From positions 186,001 to 250,000 of the forward strand of contig JACJZV010000004.1 of NCBI GenBank assembly GCA_020635395.1: 64,000 nucleotides of DNA, in the 5' to 3' direction. Shown piece by piece: positions 36,046 to 45,679 of this stretch; position 1 is the stretch's first letter; every line of letters starts with the position of its first letter. The notes under the pieces were generated by a model. The model worked only from the letters and a program-made list of their open reading frames with translations, was not told the origin of the DNA and ran no database searches. This DNA comes from Flavobacteriales bacterium (GTDB lineage Bacteria; Bacteroidota; Bacteroidia; NS11-12g; UBA9320). Both the position numbers and the translations under genes were made by a program.

Positions 36046-36753
36046 GTGTCAACAAAAAGCATTTTCAGATTTAAACAGTTTAAAATAAATCAAACACATT
36101 CTGCCATGAAAATTGGCACAGATGGAGTGCTTTTGGGGGCTTGGGCAACGCACAGAAATCCGAAACATATTTTAGACATTGGCACCGGCACCGGATTGAT
36201 TGCGTTGATGTTGGCTCAGCGATTTTCGCATGCGAAAATCGCAGCAGTAGAAATTGATAAAACAGCTTTTTGTGAGGCAAAGGAAAATTTTAAAAACTCA
36301 AATTTTGCAGATAGAATATTAATTAAACACACAGATATTCAGCATTATAACACCGAGTCAATGTTCGACTTGATAGTGAGCAACCCCCCCTTTTTTGAAC
36401 ATAGTTTGCCTGCCGGAAGCACAGAAAGAACCACTGCTCGGCACGAAACGTTGAGTTTGCAAGAACTTCTTTTTTATGCCAAAAAACTTCTTAACCCAAA
36501 CGGAAATTTTTGTTTGATTTTTCCGGCCAACCGCCAAAAAGAATTGATTGAAAAAGCCGAAAACATTGGTTTATTTTTCGAAAAAATTGTTCATGTAAGA
36601 GGCAGAAAAACCTCCGAAGTCAAACGAATATTGGTGTGTTTAGGATTGACCCCAAGCCACACTTTGACCGATGAGTTAACCATAGAAACTGCCCGACACG
36701 AATACACCGAAGAATACATTGAGTTAACCAAAGATTTTTATTTAAAAATGTGA
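36046..36753 (+). CDS. trmN: tRNA1(Val) (adenine(37)-N6)-methyltransferase-like protein
   Basis: 235 residues from a GTG start, 19 bases after murQ. A Rossmann methyltransferase of the TrmN6/YfiC type: FRFKQFKINQTHSAMKIGTDGVLLGAW at the N-terminus, the SAM site ILDIGTGTGLIALMLAQRF and the adenine-methylating motif SNPPFFEHS. In E. coli the enzyme methylates A37 of tRNA-Val. The N-terminal signature separates it from other NPPY methylases. Confidence 0.9.
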   Translation: MSTKSIFRFKQFKINQTHSAMKIGTDGVLLGAWATHRNPKHILDIGTGTGLIALMLAQRFSHAKIAAVEIDKTAFCEAKENFKNSNFADRILIKHTDIQHYNTESMFDLIVSNPPFFEHSLPAGSTERTTARHETLSLQELLFYAKKLLNPNGNFCLIFPANRQKELIEKAENIGLFFEKIVHVRGRKTSEVKRILVCLGLTPSHTLTDELTIETARHEYTEEYIELTKDFYLKM

Positions 36754-36842
36754 TGGATGATGAGACTTAATAAACCATTTGCTTATTTTTCCACCAGAAA
36801 TAAAAATTGCATACCTAATCAATAAATAAGCAATTGCCCATA

Positions 36843-39233
36843 ATGAAATATAAGAACATACGAGAAGAAGAACTTAAAAACAAAATTGCTCAGGACTTTT
36901 TTTGGATGTATGACAGCACCAAAATAATTGGCAATGTGGACTTCTGTGTTTGTATGCACCACAGCCAAACGGAACAATTTAACCAAGAGTCTCTTCTTTG
37001 GGCGGAGGCCAAAAAGGGGTCTTCTGATATACATAAATCCATTGTTCAACTCATATTAACCATCGGCAAAGCACGAACTTTTGACAAGTTTTTACCACCG
37101 GCTATGTTGGGAGCATTTGATGGAGAAAAAATTGCTTTTGTTCCATACGATGCCATTCATGACGTTTTTTATTTGAATGATTTTAACTGGAACGTTACTC
37201 CCTCAAACCACGAAACAAGAGAGTTTAAACTTATTTTGGAGAAGGTAACCCAGGTTATTGAGAAAGAAGCATTACTTTTCAACTATCTCCACGATGAAAA
37301 AGAATTAATTCGTTTTATTAAGGCAAATTTTAAGGTTGGAAAATTTGGTTTGACCAAGACCAGAATTGACAAAAACAACTTTATGATAATTTACAACAAA
37401 TGGTTGCAAACCGTGAAACCAACAATTGCCGTAAATTGGGATGCTGCTAAAAAGAATGGGATTATTGATGGCGATTTTTATTTAGCCGACTTATTATCGC
37501 ACGAAAACAATACCCTAAAGGAGAAACTGTTTGTGTTGCTTCATCACGATCACTACGAACTTGACCGAAAAATTGATGACATGGGAATGTTCAGTAGCAG
37601 AAGGACAGACTTTACCGACAAACAAATAGCTCACACGCAATTTGGGAATAAATATGAACGACCGCCGAACGAAGAATATTGGGACTACATTGTAGAACGA
37701 AGGGATTTGCTTGTTCCTCAAGATGTGAGAGAGCGTAAAGGCAGTTTTTTTACTCCACAAATTTGGGTAGAGCTTTCACAAAAATATTTGACCGACGTTT
37801 TAGGCGAGGATTGGCAAGACGAATATTATGTGTGGGATTGTGCCGCAGGCACCGGCAATTTATTAGCCGGATTAACCAACAAATACAATATTTGGGCGAG
37901 TACCTTAGACCAAGCAGATGTTGAGGTAATGCACGACCGAATAAAAAACGGTGCAAACCTATTAGACGACCACGTTTTTCAGTTTGATTTTTTGAATGAT
38001 GATTTCAGCAAACTACCAAAACCACTTCAAGACATAATCAACAATGAAAAGAAACGTAAAAAATTGGTGGTTTATATTAATCCGCCGTATAAAAGAGGTT
38101 TGGGAGTGGCCAATACCAAATGGCATTGTGATGAGTTAGGAGAAGCAAAGGACGAATTATATATTCAATTTTTGTACAGGATTTACATACAAATAAATGG
38201 ATGTAAAATTGGTTGTTTTTCAAAACTAAAAATGCTCAATGCACCAGACTTTTTGTCAATGAGGCAATTATTCCGTGCAAAACTCGAGAAACTTTTTGTT
38301 GTTCCTGCAAGTACATTTGACAATGTAAAAGGCCAATTTCCAATTGGCTTTCAGCTATTCGACTCAGGTAGAGAAGAGCCTTTTAGTTCAATAATTTCAG
38401 ATGTTTACGATGGAGATAAATGCCTGACAGGAACAAAAGAATTTTCCACCTATGACAATTCTACACTGCTCAACAAATGGCTTGTTTCTTTTAAGGATAA
38501 AAACAATCCATTAGCTAAACTAATATTTAACAGCAACGATTTTCAACATCAAAACAGAATCCGTTTTACAAATTTTGAAACTATAGTTTTAGGAGGAGAT
38601 GGAAAATTCATAATTACGCCGGTAAATCTTATCGTTTCATGCATTTATCTCTCAATAAGACATTGCATTCCCGCCACTTGGCTCAATGACCGTGACCAAT
38701 TTTTATTTCCAAACGATGGCTGGGAAACGGACAAAGAATTTCAAAATAATTGCCTGGCTTTTAGTTTATTTCATAACCAAAATTACGTTGGTTCAAAATA
38801 CGGCACAAACCACTGGATACCATTTACAGAAATAGAGGTCAATTCGAGAGAAAAGTTCGAGAGCAATTTTATGACCCAGTTTATAAAGGGGAAAATCAAA
38901 CCCAAAGAAGATACACCAAACATTTTTTCCATTTTGTTAGAGCCGAAACCGCACTACGAAGTACCACTAAAATTTTCGCAAGAGGCAACTGCGGTTTTTG
39001 ATGCGGGTAGAGAGCTTTGGAAATATTATCACACCCAGCCCCATTGCAATGTAAATGCATCCCTTTACGACATCAGAGAGCATTTTCAAGGTAGAAATGA
39101 AAAAGGAAAAATGAACAACAAAAGTTCGGACGAAACCTATATGAGCCTCATTGGAGAATTGAGGGAAAATCTCAAAATACTCGCATCCAAAATTGAACCG
39201 AAGGTTTACGAATATGGTTTCTTAAAAAAATGA
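36843..39233 (+). CDS. Single-chain restriction-modification enzyme (type IIG-like) with N6-adenine methylase
   Basis: 796 residues from the ATG at 36843; a TTG 9 bases earlier is also possible. The N-terminus looks like a PD-(D/E)xK nuclease: Asp33 (GNVDFCVC) and Glu55-Ala-Lys57 (LLWAEAKKG). A helical linker leads to a gamma-class methyltransferase with RKGSFFTPQIWVELSQKYL, motif I WDCAAGTGNLLAGL (near 330) and motif IV VYINPPYKRG (near 413). The C-terminal 350 residues would be the target-recognition part. No separate specificity or nuclease gene is adjacent, so one chain may both cut and methylate; a nuclease-dead orphan methylase is the alternative. Its last codon overlaps the next gene (ATGA). 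Confidence 0.8.
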   Translation: MKYKNIREEELKNKIAQDFFWMYDSTKIIGNVDFCVCMHHSQTEQFNQESLLWAEAKKGSSDIHKSIVQLILTIGKARTFDKFLPPAMLGAFDGEKIAFVPYDAIHDVFYLNDFNWNVTPSNHETREFKLILEKVTQVIEKEALLFNYLHDEKELIRFIKANFKVGKFGLTKTRIDKNNFMIIYNKWLQTVKPTIAVNWDAAKKNGIIDGDFYLADLLSHENNTLKEKLFVLLHHDHYELDRKIDDMGMFSSRRTDFTDKQIAHTQFGNKYERPPNEEYWDYIVERRDLLVPQDVRERKGSFFTPQIWVELSQKYLTDVLGEDWQDEYYVWDCAAGTGNLLAGLTNKYNIWASTLDQADVEVMHDRIKNGANLLDDHVFQFDFLNDDFSKLPKPLQDIINNEKKRKKLVVYINPPYKRGLGVANTKWHCDELGEAKDELYIQFLYRIYIQINGCKIGCFSKLKMLNAPDFLSMRQLFRAKLEKLFVVPASTFDNVKGQFPIGFQLFDSGREEPFSSIISDVYDGDKCLTGTKEFSTYDNSTLLNKWLVSFKDKNNPLAKLIFNSNDFQHQNRIRFTNFETIVLGGDGKFIITPVNLIVSCIYLSIRHCIPATWLNDRDQFLFPNDGWETDKEFQNNCLAFSLFHNQNYVGSKYGTNHWIPFTEIEVNSREKFESNFMTQFIKGKIKPKEDTPNIFSILLEPKPHYEVPLKFSQEATAVFDAGRELWKYYHTQPHCNVNASLYDIREHFQGRNEKGKMNNKSSDETYMSLIGELRENLKILASKIEPKVYEYGFLKK

Positions 39234-39886
39234 CCACACACCACTTTACCACCCAAAAAACAGCACGATATTTTACGCTCGGCAATATTGAAACTGCCGC
39301 CGAAATTTGGATTGTTTTGCATGGATATGCCCAGTTGGCAATTGATTTTATTCAAAACTTTGAAGATTTATTGAGTCCACAAACGGCTATAGTAGCTCCA
39401 GAGGGTATGCATCGGTTTTATAAAAAAGGTTTTTATGGCGATGTGGCTGCGAGCTGGATGACACGGGAGGATAGATTAAGTGATATTTCGGACAACGCAA
39501 TGTTTCTTTCCAACTTATACCAAACCCTCATAAAACCCAATCAAACCGTGCAAATTTTTGGGTTCTCGCAAGGTGTGGCCACCGCCTGTCGTTGGTTGGC
39601 TATGGCAGACATTACTCCAAAAAATATTGTTTTATGGTCGGGTACTTTTCCGGATGATTTGGAGCTAAAAAAAGGAAATTCTGTTTTTTCAAAATCAAAT
39701 GTATATTTGGCTTATGACGAAAACGACCCTTTTAGAACAGACAAATCTTGGCAAAAACAATTGGATTTTTTTGAAGAAAATGGCATTACCCCTATTCATT
39801 TTAGGTTTGAAGGCGGACATTCTATTCCAAAAGATGTACTCAAAAAGTTTGTAGAAACCTATATCAATCCGTCTCTTTCAAGCTGA
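39230..39886 (+). CDS. Alpha/beta hydrolase, esterase/carboxylesterase type
   Basis: 218 residues, start overlapping the stop of the restriction-modification gene by 4 bases. The fold shows the oxyanion region IVLHGYAQ, nucleophile elbow GFSQG, acid Asp in YDENDPF and His in GGHSIP. That is the phospholipase/carboxylesterase (YpfH/EstB-like) arrangement. No signal peptide. The substrate is unknown. The 3' end overlaps the convergent nadC by 23 bases. Confidence 0.85.
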   Translation: MTTHHFTTQKTARYFTLGNIETAAEIWIVLHGYAQLAIDFIQNFEDLLSPQTAIVAPEGMHRFYKKGFYGDVAASWMTREDRLSDISDNAMFLSNLYQTLIKPNQTVQIFGFSQGVATACRWLAMADITPKNIVLWSGTFPDDLELKKGNSVFSKSNVYLAYDENDPFRTDKSWQKQLDFFEENGITPIHFRFEGGHSIPKDVLKKFVETYINPSLSS

Positions 39887-40715
39887 TGTCGAGACTTTTT
39901 ACAGAGTGGGTCAATGCACCAATACTGATAAAATCAACATTCGTGGCGGCATATTCGGCCAAATTTGTTTCGTTTATTCCTCCACTGGCTTCGGTTTCTA
40001 CCTTACCATTAATCACTTTCAATGCATCCACAATTTGTGCCGGAGTAAAATTATCCAACATGATCCGGTCAACACCTACACAGTTTAAGGCTTCTTTTAC
40101 CTCGTCTAAATTTCGAGTTTCCACCTCCACTTTTAAGTCAAGATTCTTTTCTTTCAAATAATTTCGTGTCTGCTCCACGGCTTTGGTTATGCCTCCCGCA
40201 TAATCAACATGATTATCTTTCAACATAATCATATCATACAAGCCAATGCGGTGGTTGTAACCTCCACCAACAGTTACCGCCCATTTTTCTAAAAATCGAA
40301 GGTTGGGTGTTGTTTTTCGAGTATCCAAAAGTTTGGAGGTAGAATTGCCCATCAGTTTCACCAAACGTTGCGTATAGGTAGCAATGCCGCTAAGACGTTG
40401 CATACAATTGAGCAACAATCGTTCACCAGCCAAAATAGCGTGAACATTGGCCTCTACCACAAACCCTAAGTCGCCATATTTTACCTCATCGCCATCTTTT
40501 TTAAAAATTTGGAAAGAGGCCGCGGGGTCAAGCTCTGTAATAATTACCTGAGCCAAATTAATTCCGGCCACAATGCCATTATCTTTAAACAAAAGCTTGG
40601 CCTTGCCACGCGTACCTTGTGGTATGGCCGCTAACGATGAATGGTCACCGTCTTTAATGTCCTCATCAAATGCCTGATGAATAAATGCTAAAACCTCTTT
40701 GCTTCGAAAATCCAT
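39864..40715 (-). CDS. nadC: Nicotinate-nucleotide pyrophosphorylase (carboxylating)
   Basis: 283 residues. Converts quinolinate and PRPP to nicotinate mononucleotide in de novo NAD synthesis. Typical segments: DGDHSSLAAIPQGTRGKAKLL, ERLLLNCMQRLSGIAT, LLDTRKTTPNLRFLEKWAV, GGGYNHRIGLYDMIMLKDNH, KVEVETRNLDEVKEAL and EASGGINETNLAEYA. Full length. Convergent overlap with the esterase gene; 18 bases downstream of the SDR gene on the same strand. Confidence 0.97.
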   Translation of the reverse strand: MDFRSKEVLAFIHQAFDEDIKDGDHSSLAAIPQGTRGKAKLLFKDNGIVAGINLAQVIITELDPAASFQIFKKDGDEVKYGDLGFVVEANVHAILAGERLLLNCMQRLSGIATYTQRLVKLMGNSTSKLLDTRKTTPNLRFLEKWAVTVGGGYNHRIGLYDMIMLKDNHVDYAGGITKAVEQTRNYLKEKNLDLKVEVETRNLDEVKEALNCVGVDRIMLDNFTPAQIVDALKVINGKVETEASGGINETNLAEYAATNVDFISIGALTHSVKSLDISLKETD

Positions 40716-40733
40716 ATCAAAAAATATAGTTTG

Positions 40734-41492
40734 TCAATATCCTTTATCTCTAATAATTTGTCCTGCCGCCGGTTGTGCTTTAGGCATAATTACCAAGTCA
40801 TTTATGTTTACCCGTTCCGGCCGAGAAATGATGTAGTAGATGGCATCGGCAATATCTTCGGCTACCAAATTTTCGAAGCCTTCATAAACCTTTTTTGCCT
40901 TTTCTGCATCGCCATGCAGCCGCACTAAGGAAAACTCCGTTTCCACCGCTCCGGGGTTTACCGCTGACACCTTAATGCCATGCTCGGCCAGTTCGCGACG
41001 CATACTCAAATTTAGGGCATCTACCATGTGTTTTGTGCCGCAATATACATTGCCATTTGGGTAAATTTCTTTTCCGGCAATAGAGCCAATATTTACAATA
41101 TGTCCATGGCCTTGTGCAATCATTTTTGGTATGATTTGACGACTCACAAAAAGCAAACCTTTCACATTTGTATCTATCATTTTATCCCAATCCTCCACAT
41201 CGCCGTCCTGCAATTTGTCGAGCCCACTGGCCAATCCGGCATTATTTACCAGCACATCTATGGTTTCAATTAAAGGTTGCAAATTCGTTACCACCTCGTT
41301 GTTATTTCTAACATCAAAACACAAGGTTGTCACAACTATACCATATTTCTCAATTAATTCCTTTTTAAACTCCTCTAATCGTTCCTTTCTTCTTCCGGTC
41401 AAAATTAGGTTGAAGGCATTTTGTGCCAACAAATTGGCCGTTGCCTTACCAATGCCTGATGTTGCTCCGGTTATTAAAGCTGTTTTTGTCAT
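40734..41492 (-). CDS. SDR family oxidoreductase (YdfG-like 3-hydroxy acid dehydrogenase)
   Basis: 252 residues, a classical short-chain dehydrogenase. Cofactor motif TGATSGIG at 9-16 with Arg residues following (TGRRKERLEE), which favours NADP. NNAG at 83-86 and the catalytic Ser137, Tyr150 and Lys154 (GSIAG, YCGTK) are present. Sequence style is closest to the YdfG/serine-3-dehydrogenase group; the true substrate is unknown. Upstream of nadC by 18 bases and likely co-transcribed. Confidence 0.88.
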   Translation of the reverse strand: MTKTALITGATSGIGKATANLLAQNAFNLILTGRRKERLEEFKKELIEKYGIVVTTLCFDVRNNNEVVTNLQPLIETIDVLVNNAGLASGLDKLQDGDVEDWDKMIDTNVKGLLFVSRQIIPKMIAQGHGHIVNIGSIAGKEIYPNGNVYCGTKHMVDALNLSMRRELAEHGIKVSAVNPGAVETEFSLVRLHGDAEKAKKVYEGFENLVAEDIADAIYYIISRPERVNINDLVIMPKAQPAAGQIIRDKGY

Positions 41493-41551
41493 TTTCGATA
41501 ATTTTAAAAAAAATAAATTTCGCGTTGCGAAAATAAAGTTTTAAGGTGGGC

Positions 41552-41583
41552 TTGGTAGTTCTCCATCCTTTTTTATAATCTTG
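41552..41583 (+). promoter_or_regulatory. Candidate promoter of rnz
   Basis: TTG at 41552-41554, 21 bases, then TAATCTTG (one mismatch to TAnnTTTG) at 41576-41583. The rnz ATG is 4 bases downstream, so the mRNA would be leaderless. Confidence 0.4.
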
Positions 41584-41587
41584 CTAC

Positions 41588-42499
41588 ATGGAAATTAGCC
41601 TTACCATTTTAGGTAATAATTCGGCAACGCCAACAAAATTGCGAAACCCCAGCGGGCAATATTTGCATTGTGGCAGCGACCATTTTTTGATTGATTGTAG
41701 CGAAGGTATTCAACAACGAATGTTGAAATATGCCATTAATTTTCAGAAAATTGGATACATTTTCATTTCACATCTGCACGGCGATCATTTTTTAGGATTG
41801 CCTGGTTTGCTCAACACCATGTCATTAAACAATAGAACCAAAAAATTGATTATTGTTTCGCCAATTGGCTTAAAAAGTATTCACGATACTTTATCCCAAA
41901 TTTCAGAATCGCATTTTCCGTATGAAATAGAGTTTATTGAACTGATTCCTGAAAAAGAAGTTACCCTCCAAACCACGGAGTTCATGGTTCAAATGATTCC
42001 TGTTTCGCATCGTTTGCCGTGTTTTTCGTTTCTATTCAATCAAAAAAAAGAGGAAAGAAAGCTAAACATAGAAGCCTGCATGCGTTATCAAATTCCGATT
42101 CAGGAATATAAAAACATCAAAGCCGGAGCGGATTTTCAGGTCAATAAATGTCTGATTGTCTCCAACTCAGAACTCACACTTCCACCAACTCCAAAAGCAA
42201 GTTACGGATACATAACAGATACTTTTTATAGGCCTGATTTGGCTGAAAAATTTAAAGGTACAACGGCACTTTACCACGAAGCCACCTACTTGCATAATTT
42301 TTTAGACAGAGCAAAAGCCACCCACCACTCTACCGCTTTAGAGGCCGGCCAATTTGCCACAAAAGCATCTGTAAATCAACTAATTATCGGTCATTTCTCT
42401 GCCCGATACGATGATTTGACAGAGCTTTTGGATGAGGCCAAAACTGTATTTGCCAACACAAATTTGGCCATTGAAGGTGAAACGTTTGTGTTTGGTTGA
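41588..42499 (+). CDS. rnz: Ribonuclease Z
   Basis: 303 residues, standard length for the short-form RNase Z. The metallo-beta-lactamase metal site is SHLHGDH (His62, His64, Asp66, His67); further ligands follow in PVSHRLPC, YITDTFY and YHEATY, and the C-terminal GHFSARY is the family hallmark. The enzyme trims tRNA 3' trailers. Promoter-like bases lie immediately before the start. It is relevant to the tRNA-like RNA at 55.9 kb, whose 3' end also lacks an encoded CCA. Confidence 0.95.
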   Translation: MEISLTILGNNSATPTKLRNPSGQYLHCGSDHFLIDCSEGIQQRMLKYAINFQKIGYIFISHLHGDHFLGLPGLLNTMSLNNRTKKLIIVSPIGLKSIHDTLSQISESHFPYEIEFIELIPEKEVTLQTTEFMVQMIPVSHRLPCFSFLFNQKKEERKLNIEACMRYQIPIQEYKNIKAGADFQVNKCLIVSNSELTLPPTPKASYGYITDTFYRPDLAEKFKGTTALYHEATYLHNFLDRAKATHHSTALEAGQFATKASVNQLIIGHFSARYDDLTELLDEAKTVFANTNLAIEGETFVFG

Positions 42500-42582
42500 T
42501 TTTCCACAGTCCGTTTGATTAAGCATATCAGTAAAAGCTTGTTTCTGCGTTTAATTTTGTGGGTTGCGGCTCAAAAAATTAA

Positions 42583-45006
42583 ATGGCAAAAACAAATTCA
42601 AAAACAGCAAAAAAAACAGATTCCGGCTCATGGAAAACCCATGTGCTGCTAAAAGATGAACGTACTCGAAAAATTGTTGGAGGCATTATTTGCCTGTTCT
42701 CCATTTTTATGTTTTTGTCATTTTTATCCTTTCTGTTTACCTGGAAAATAGATGAAAGTGCCGTAACCAGTAGCCAGTATTTTGAGAAATATCCGGAGGC
42801 CACCGCCAATTGGATGCGATTAATGGGTGCTAAATTGGCATTTCAATTAGTGCATAATGGTTTCGGGCTAACGGCCTTTTCCATTGTATTTTTGACTGCC
42901 TTTGTCGGGTTAAGAATCTATACCAACTCAAAAGTATTCAACATCTACTTTGCTCTAAAATACGCCATACTTACCGTTACCTTTTTTGGTTTGTTGTTAG
43001 GTTTAATTTTCCACAACACGTACCCTTACATTGCTGGATTTTTTGGATACGAATTATATCATTGGTTGGATTCTATGGTGGGAGTTTTAGGAGTAATTCT
43101 TATTCTAACCGCCTATTTGGCCAGCATACTTATTTGGAACTTCAACATAGACCTATACCATTGGTTTGCAATGGTTTACAAAAAAATTAATACTCGTTTT
43201 TTTAGTTCTAAACCATCAACTGTTAATTTTGAAGAGGAAGAATTAGACGAACGGCACGACACTTTATTTGAAGAAAACAATATAAAATTAGAATACAAAA
43301 CAGAACCCGAATTAGAACCTGATAACATTATTAAACCCAATCCAGTCTTAATCAAAAAAACACTCGAAGAGCATCCATTAGAAATTGTTAAACCAAAGGA
43401 AAATCCAATTATCATTGATGACGAACTCGATTTTTCTATCGAGGAAATCATTGAAGAAGAAGAAGTTGACGAAAATCAACCTGAACACTACACCATCGAC
43501 ACCGAATACGACCCAACATTGGATTTGAGAGATTACAAATTTCCGAATCTCACCTTTTTGAATGAGTATAACGACAAAAAAACTGAGGTAACCGAAGAAG
43601 AACTCAAACGTAGCAAGGACTTAATTGTAGAGACACTCCGCAACTACAAAATTGAAATATCACAAATAAAAGCAACCATAGGCCCAACTGTTACTCTGTT
43701 TGAAATCGTGCCTGCACCCGGCATTAAAATTTCTAAAATTAAAAACCTCGAGGATGATATTGCTCTGAGTTTGGCCGCCTTGGGCATTCGTATAATTGCA
43801 CCTATTCCAGGCAAAGGTACCATTGGCATTGAGGTACCGAACAAAGAATCGGAGATTGTTTCGATGCGTTCCGGCATTGCCAGCAAAAAATATCAAGACT
43901 CCAAATTTGATTTACCAGTGTGTTTGGGCAAAACCATTTCGAATGAGGTGTATGTGGCCGATTTGGCTAAAATGCCTCACTTGCTTATGGCAGGTGCCAC
44001 GGGTCAAGGTAAGTCTGTGGGGTTAAATGCCCTTTTAGTTTCGTTGCTTTATCGAAAACATCCTTCTGAATTGAAATTTGTATTGGTAGATCCCAAAAAG
44101 GTTGAACTTACCCTATATCAACGCATAGAAAGGCATTATTTAGCCAAAATTCCAGGAGAGGGAGATGCAATTATTACCGACAACAAATTGGTTATCAGAA
44201 CCTTAAATAGCCTTTGTGTAGAAATGGATAACCGATATGCCCTCTTGCAAGACGCGTTGGTTAGAAATATCAAAGAATACAATGCCAAATTTCAAAAACG
44301 AAAACTGAATCCTCAAGAAGGACATCGTTTTTTGCCATACATTGTAGTGGTAATTGATGAAGTGGCAGACCTGATTATGACCGCCGGAAAAGAAGTTGAA
44401 CACCCCATTGCTCGGTTGGCTCAATTGGCTCGTGCCATTGGCATACACCTCGTTTTGGCCACACAGCGGCCATCAGTAAATATTATTACTGGAACAATTA
44501 AAGCAAACTTTCCTGCCAGAGTGGCATTTAGAGTTAGTTCCAAAATAGACTCTCGAACCATTTTAGATAGCAACGGAGCAGACCAGTTAATTGGCAAAGG
44601 CGACCTTTTGTTTAGTAATGGCAGCGACATTGTTCGTTTGCAGTGTCCATTTGTAGATACACCCGAAGTAGAAGTTATTACCTCCTTTATTGGCGAACAA
44701 AGAGGATATGCCTCTGCCTATCAATTGCCTGAAGTGGCTGAAGATGCCGGCTCTACAGCCGATATCGAAGACGATGGAGAGCGAGATGCACTATTTGAAG
44801 ATGCCGCCAGAATAGTTGTTCAGCACCAACAGGGTAGCACCTCCCTTTTGCAAAGAAGATTAAAAATAGGATACAACCGAGCAGGCCGAATTATCGACCA
44901 ATTGGAGCGTAACGGCGTGGTTGGCCCATTTGAAGGAAGCAAAGCTCGACAAGTACTTTTTCCAGATGAATATGCTTTGGAACAATATTTGAATGACCTT
45001 GCGTAA
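42583..45006 (+). CDS. ftsK: DNA translocase FtsK
   Basis: 807 residues. Four to five N-terminal membrane helices (GGIICLFSIFMFLSFLSFLF onward) anchor it at the septum, followed by an acidic linker (about 210-310). The motor domain has Walker A GATGQGKS near 470 and Walker B VVIDEVADLIM near 590. The C-terminal winged-helix gamma domain (LLQRRLKIGYNRAGRIIDQL) reads chromosome-orienting DNA. It pumps DNA for dimer resolution and segregation. TAATTTTG at 42552-42559 is a possible -7 element. Its stop is 10 bases before the next gene's ATG. Confidence 0.96.
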   Translation: MAKTNSKTAKKTDSGSWKTHVLLKDERTRKIVGGIICLFSIFMFLSFLSFLFTWKIDESAVTSSQYFEKYPEATANWMRLMGAKLAFQLVHNGFGLTAFSIVFLTAFVGLRIYTNSKVFNIYFALKYAILTVTFFGLLLGLIFHNTYPYIAGFFGYELYHWLDSMVGVLGVILILTAYLASILIWNFNIDLYHWFAMVYKKINTRFFSSKPSTVNFEEEELDERHDTLFEENNIKLEYKTEPELEPDNIIKPNPVLIKKTLEEHPLEIVKPKENPIIIDDELDFSIEEIIEEEEVDENQPEHYTIDTEYDPTLDLRDYKFPNLTFLNEYNDKKTEVTEEELKRSKDLIVETLRNYKIEISQIKATIGPTVTLFEIVPAPGIKISKIKNLEDDIALSLAALGIRIIAPIPGKGTIGIEVPNKESEIVSMRSGIASKKYQDSKFDLPVCLGKTISNEVYVADLAKMPHLLMAGATGQGKSVGLNALLVSLLYRKHPSELKFVLVDPKKVELTLYQRIERHYLAKIPGEGDAIITDNKLVIRTLNSLCVEMDNRYALLQDALVRNIKEYNAKFQKRKLNPQEGHRFLPYIVVVIDEVADLIMTAGKEVEHPIARLAQLARAIGIHLVLATQRPSVNIITGTIKANFPARVAFRVSSKIDSRTILDSNGADQLIGKGDLLFSNGSDIVRLQCPFVDTPEVEVITSFIGEQRGYASAYQLPEVAEDAGSTADIEDDGERDALFEDAARIVVQHQQGSTSLLQRRLKIGYNRAGRIIDQLERNGVVGPFEGSKARQVLFPDEYALEQYLNDLA

Positions 45007-45016
45007 ATTTGCACCT

Positions 45017-45679
45017 ATGAAACGTAAGTCTATTATTACTTTATCGCTGGCAGTTGTGTTTTTAGCCAGCATTACTACCCTAATTGCTCAAGATGCAACA
45101 GCAACAAAAATACTTGATGGGGTAAGCAAAACGTATCAGGCCTATAAAACTATTAAAGCCGGTTTTACAATTAAAGTTCAAAACGGGCAAAACAATAGTG
45201 CCATTTCAGAATCTGGCACTCTATACCTAAAGGCTAAAAAGTTTAAAATTGAATTGAGCGATCAGGAAATATACTGCGACGGAAAAACAATGTGGACGTA
45301 TTTAAAAGACGAAAACGAGTGTCAAATTACCGACTACGACGCGAATGCCCAAGAAATTAATCCTGCCGACATTTTTACAATTTACAAAACCGGTTTCTTA
45401 TCGAAATATACTGGCGAAGAAATTTCAGGAGGTAAAAAAGTTCAAAAAATAGAACTGACACCCACCAATAAAAACAAACCTTACTTCAAGGTTAAACTTG
45501 ACATTGAAAAGGCATCTAATAAAATTATGAAAATGTCGGTTTTAAATAAAAACGGTATCAACTCCACCTACAATGTGACCAGTTTTACTCCAAACTTAGA
45601 AATGGCCGATGCAGTTTTCAAGTTTGACCCTCGCAAAAAACCGGGTGTTGTAATTACCGATTTACGTAAACAGAAATGA
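45017..45679 (+). CDS. LolA-like outer-membrane lipoprotein carrier protein
   Basis: 220 residues from the ATG at 45017 (signal peptide SLAVVFLASITTLIAQ). A longer frame beginning inside ftsK is rejected. The mature part has the LolA/LolB fold pattern: TKILDGVSKTYQAYKTIKAG, GTLYLKAKKFKIELSDQ, IYCDGKTMWTYLKDENEC and DYD. LolA ferries lipoproteins through the periplasm. TAAATTTG at 45004-45011 could give a leaderless mRNA. The stop overlaps the next start (ATGA). Confidence 0.85.
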   Translation: MKRKSIITLSLAVVFLASITTLIAQDATATKILDGVSKTYQAYKTIKAGFTIKVQNGQNNSAISESGTLYLKAKKFKIELSDQEIYCDGKTMWTYLKDENECQITDYDANAQEINPADIFTIYKTGFLSKYTGEEISGGKKVQKIELTPTNKNKPYFKVKLDIEKASNKIMKMSVLNKNGINSTYNVTSFTPNLEMADAVFKFDPRKKPGVVITDLRKQK

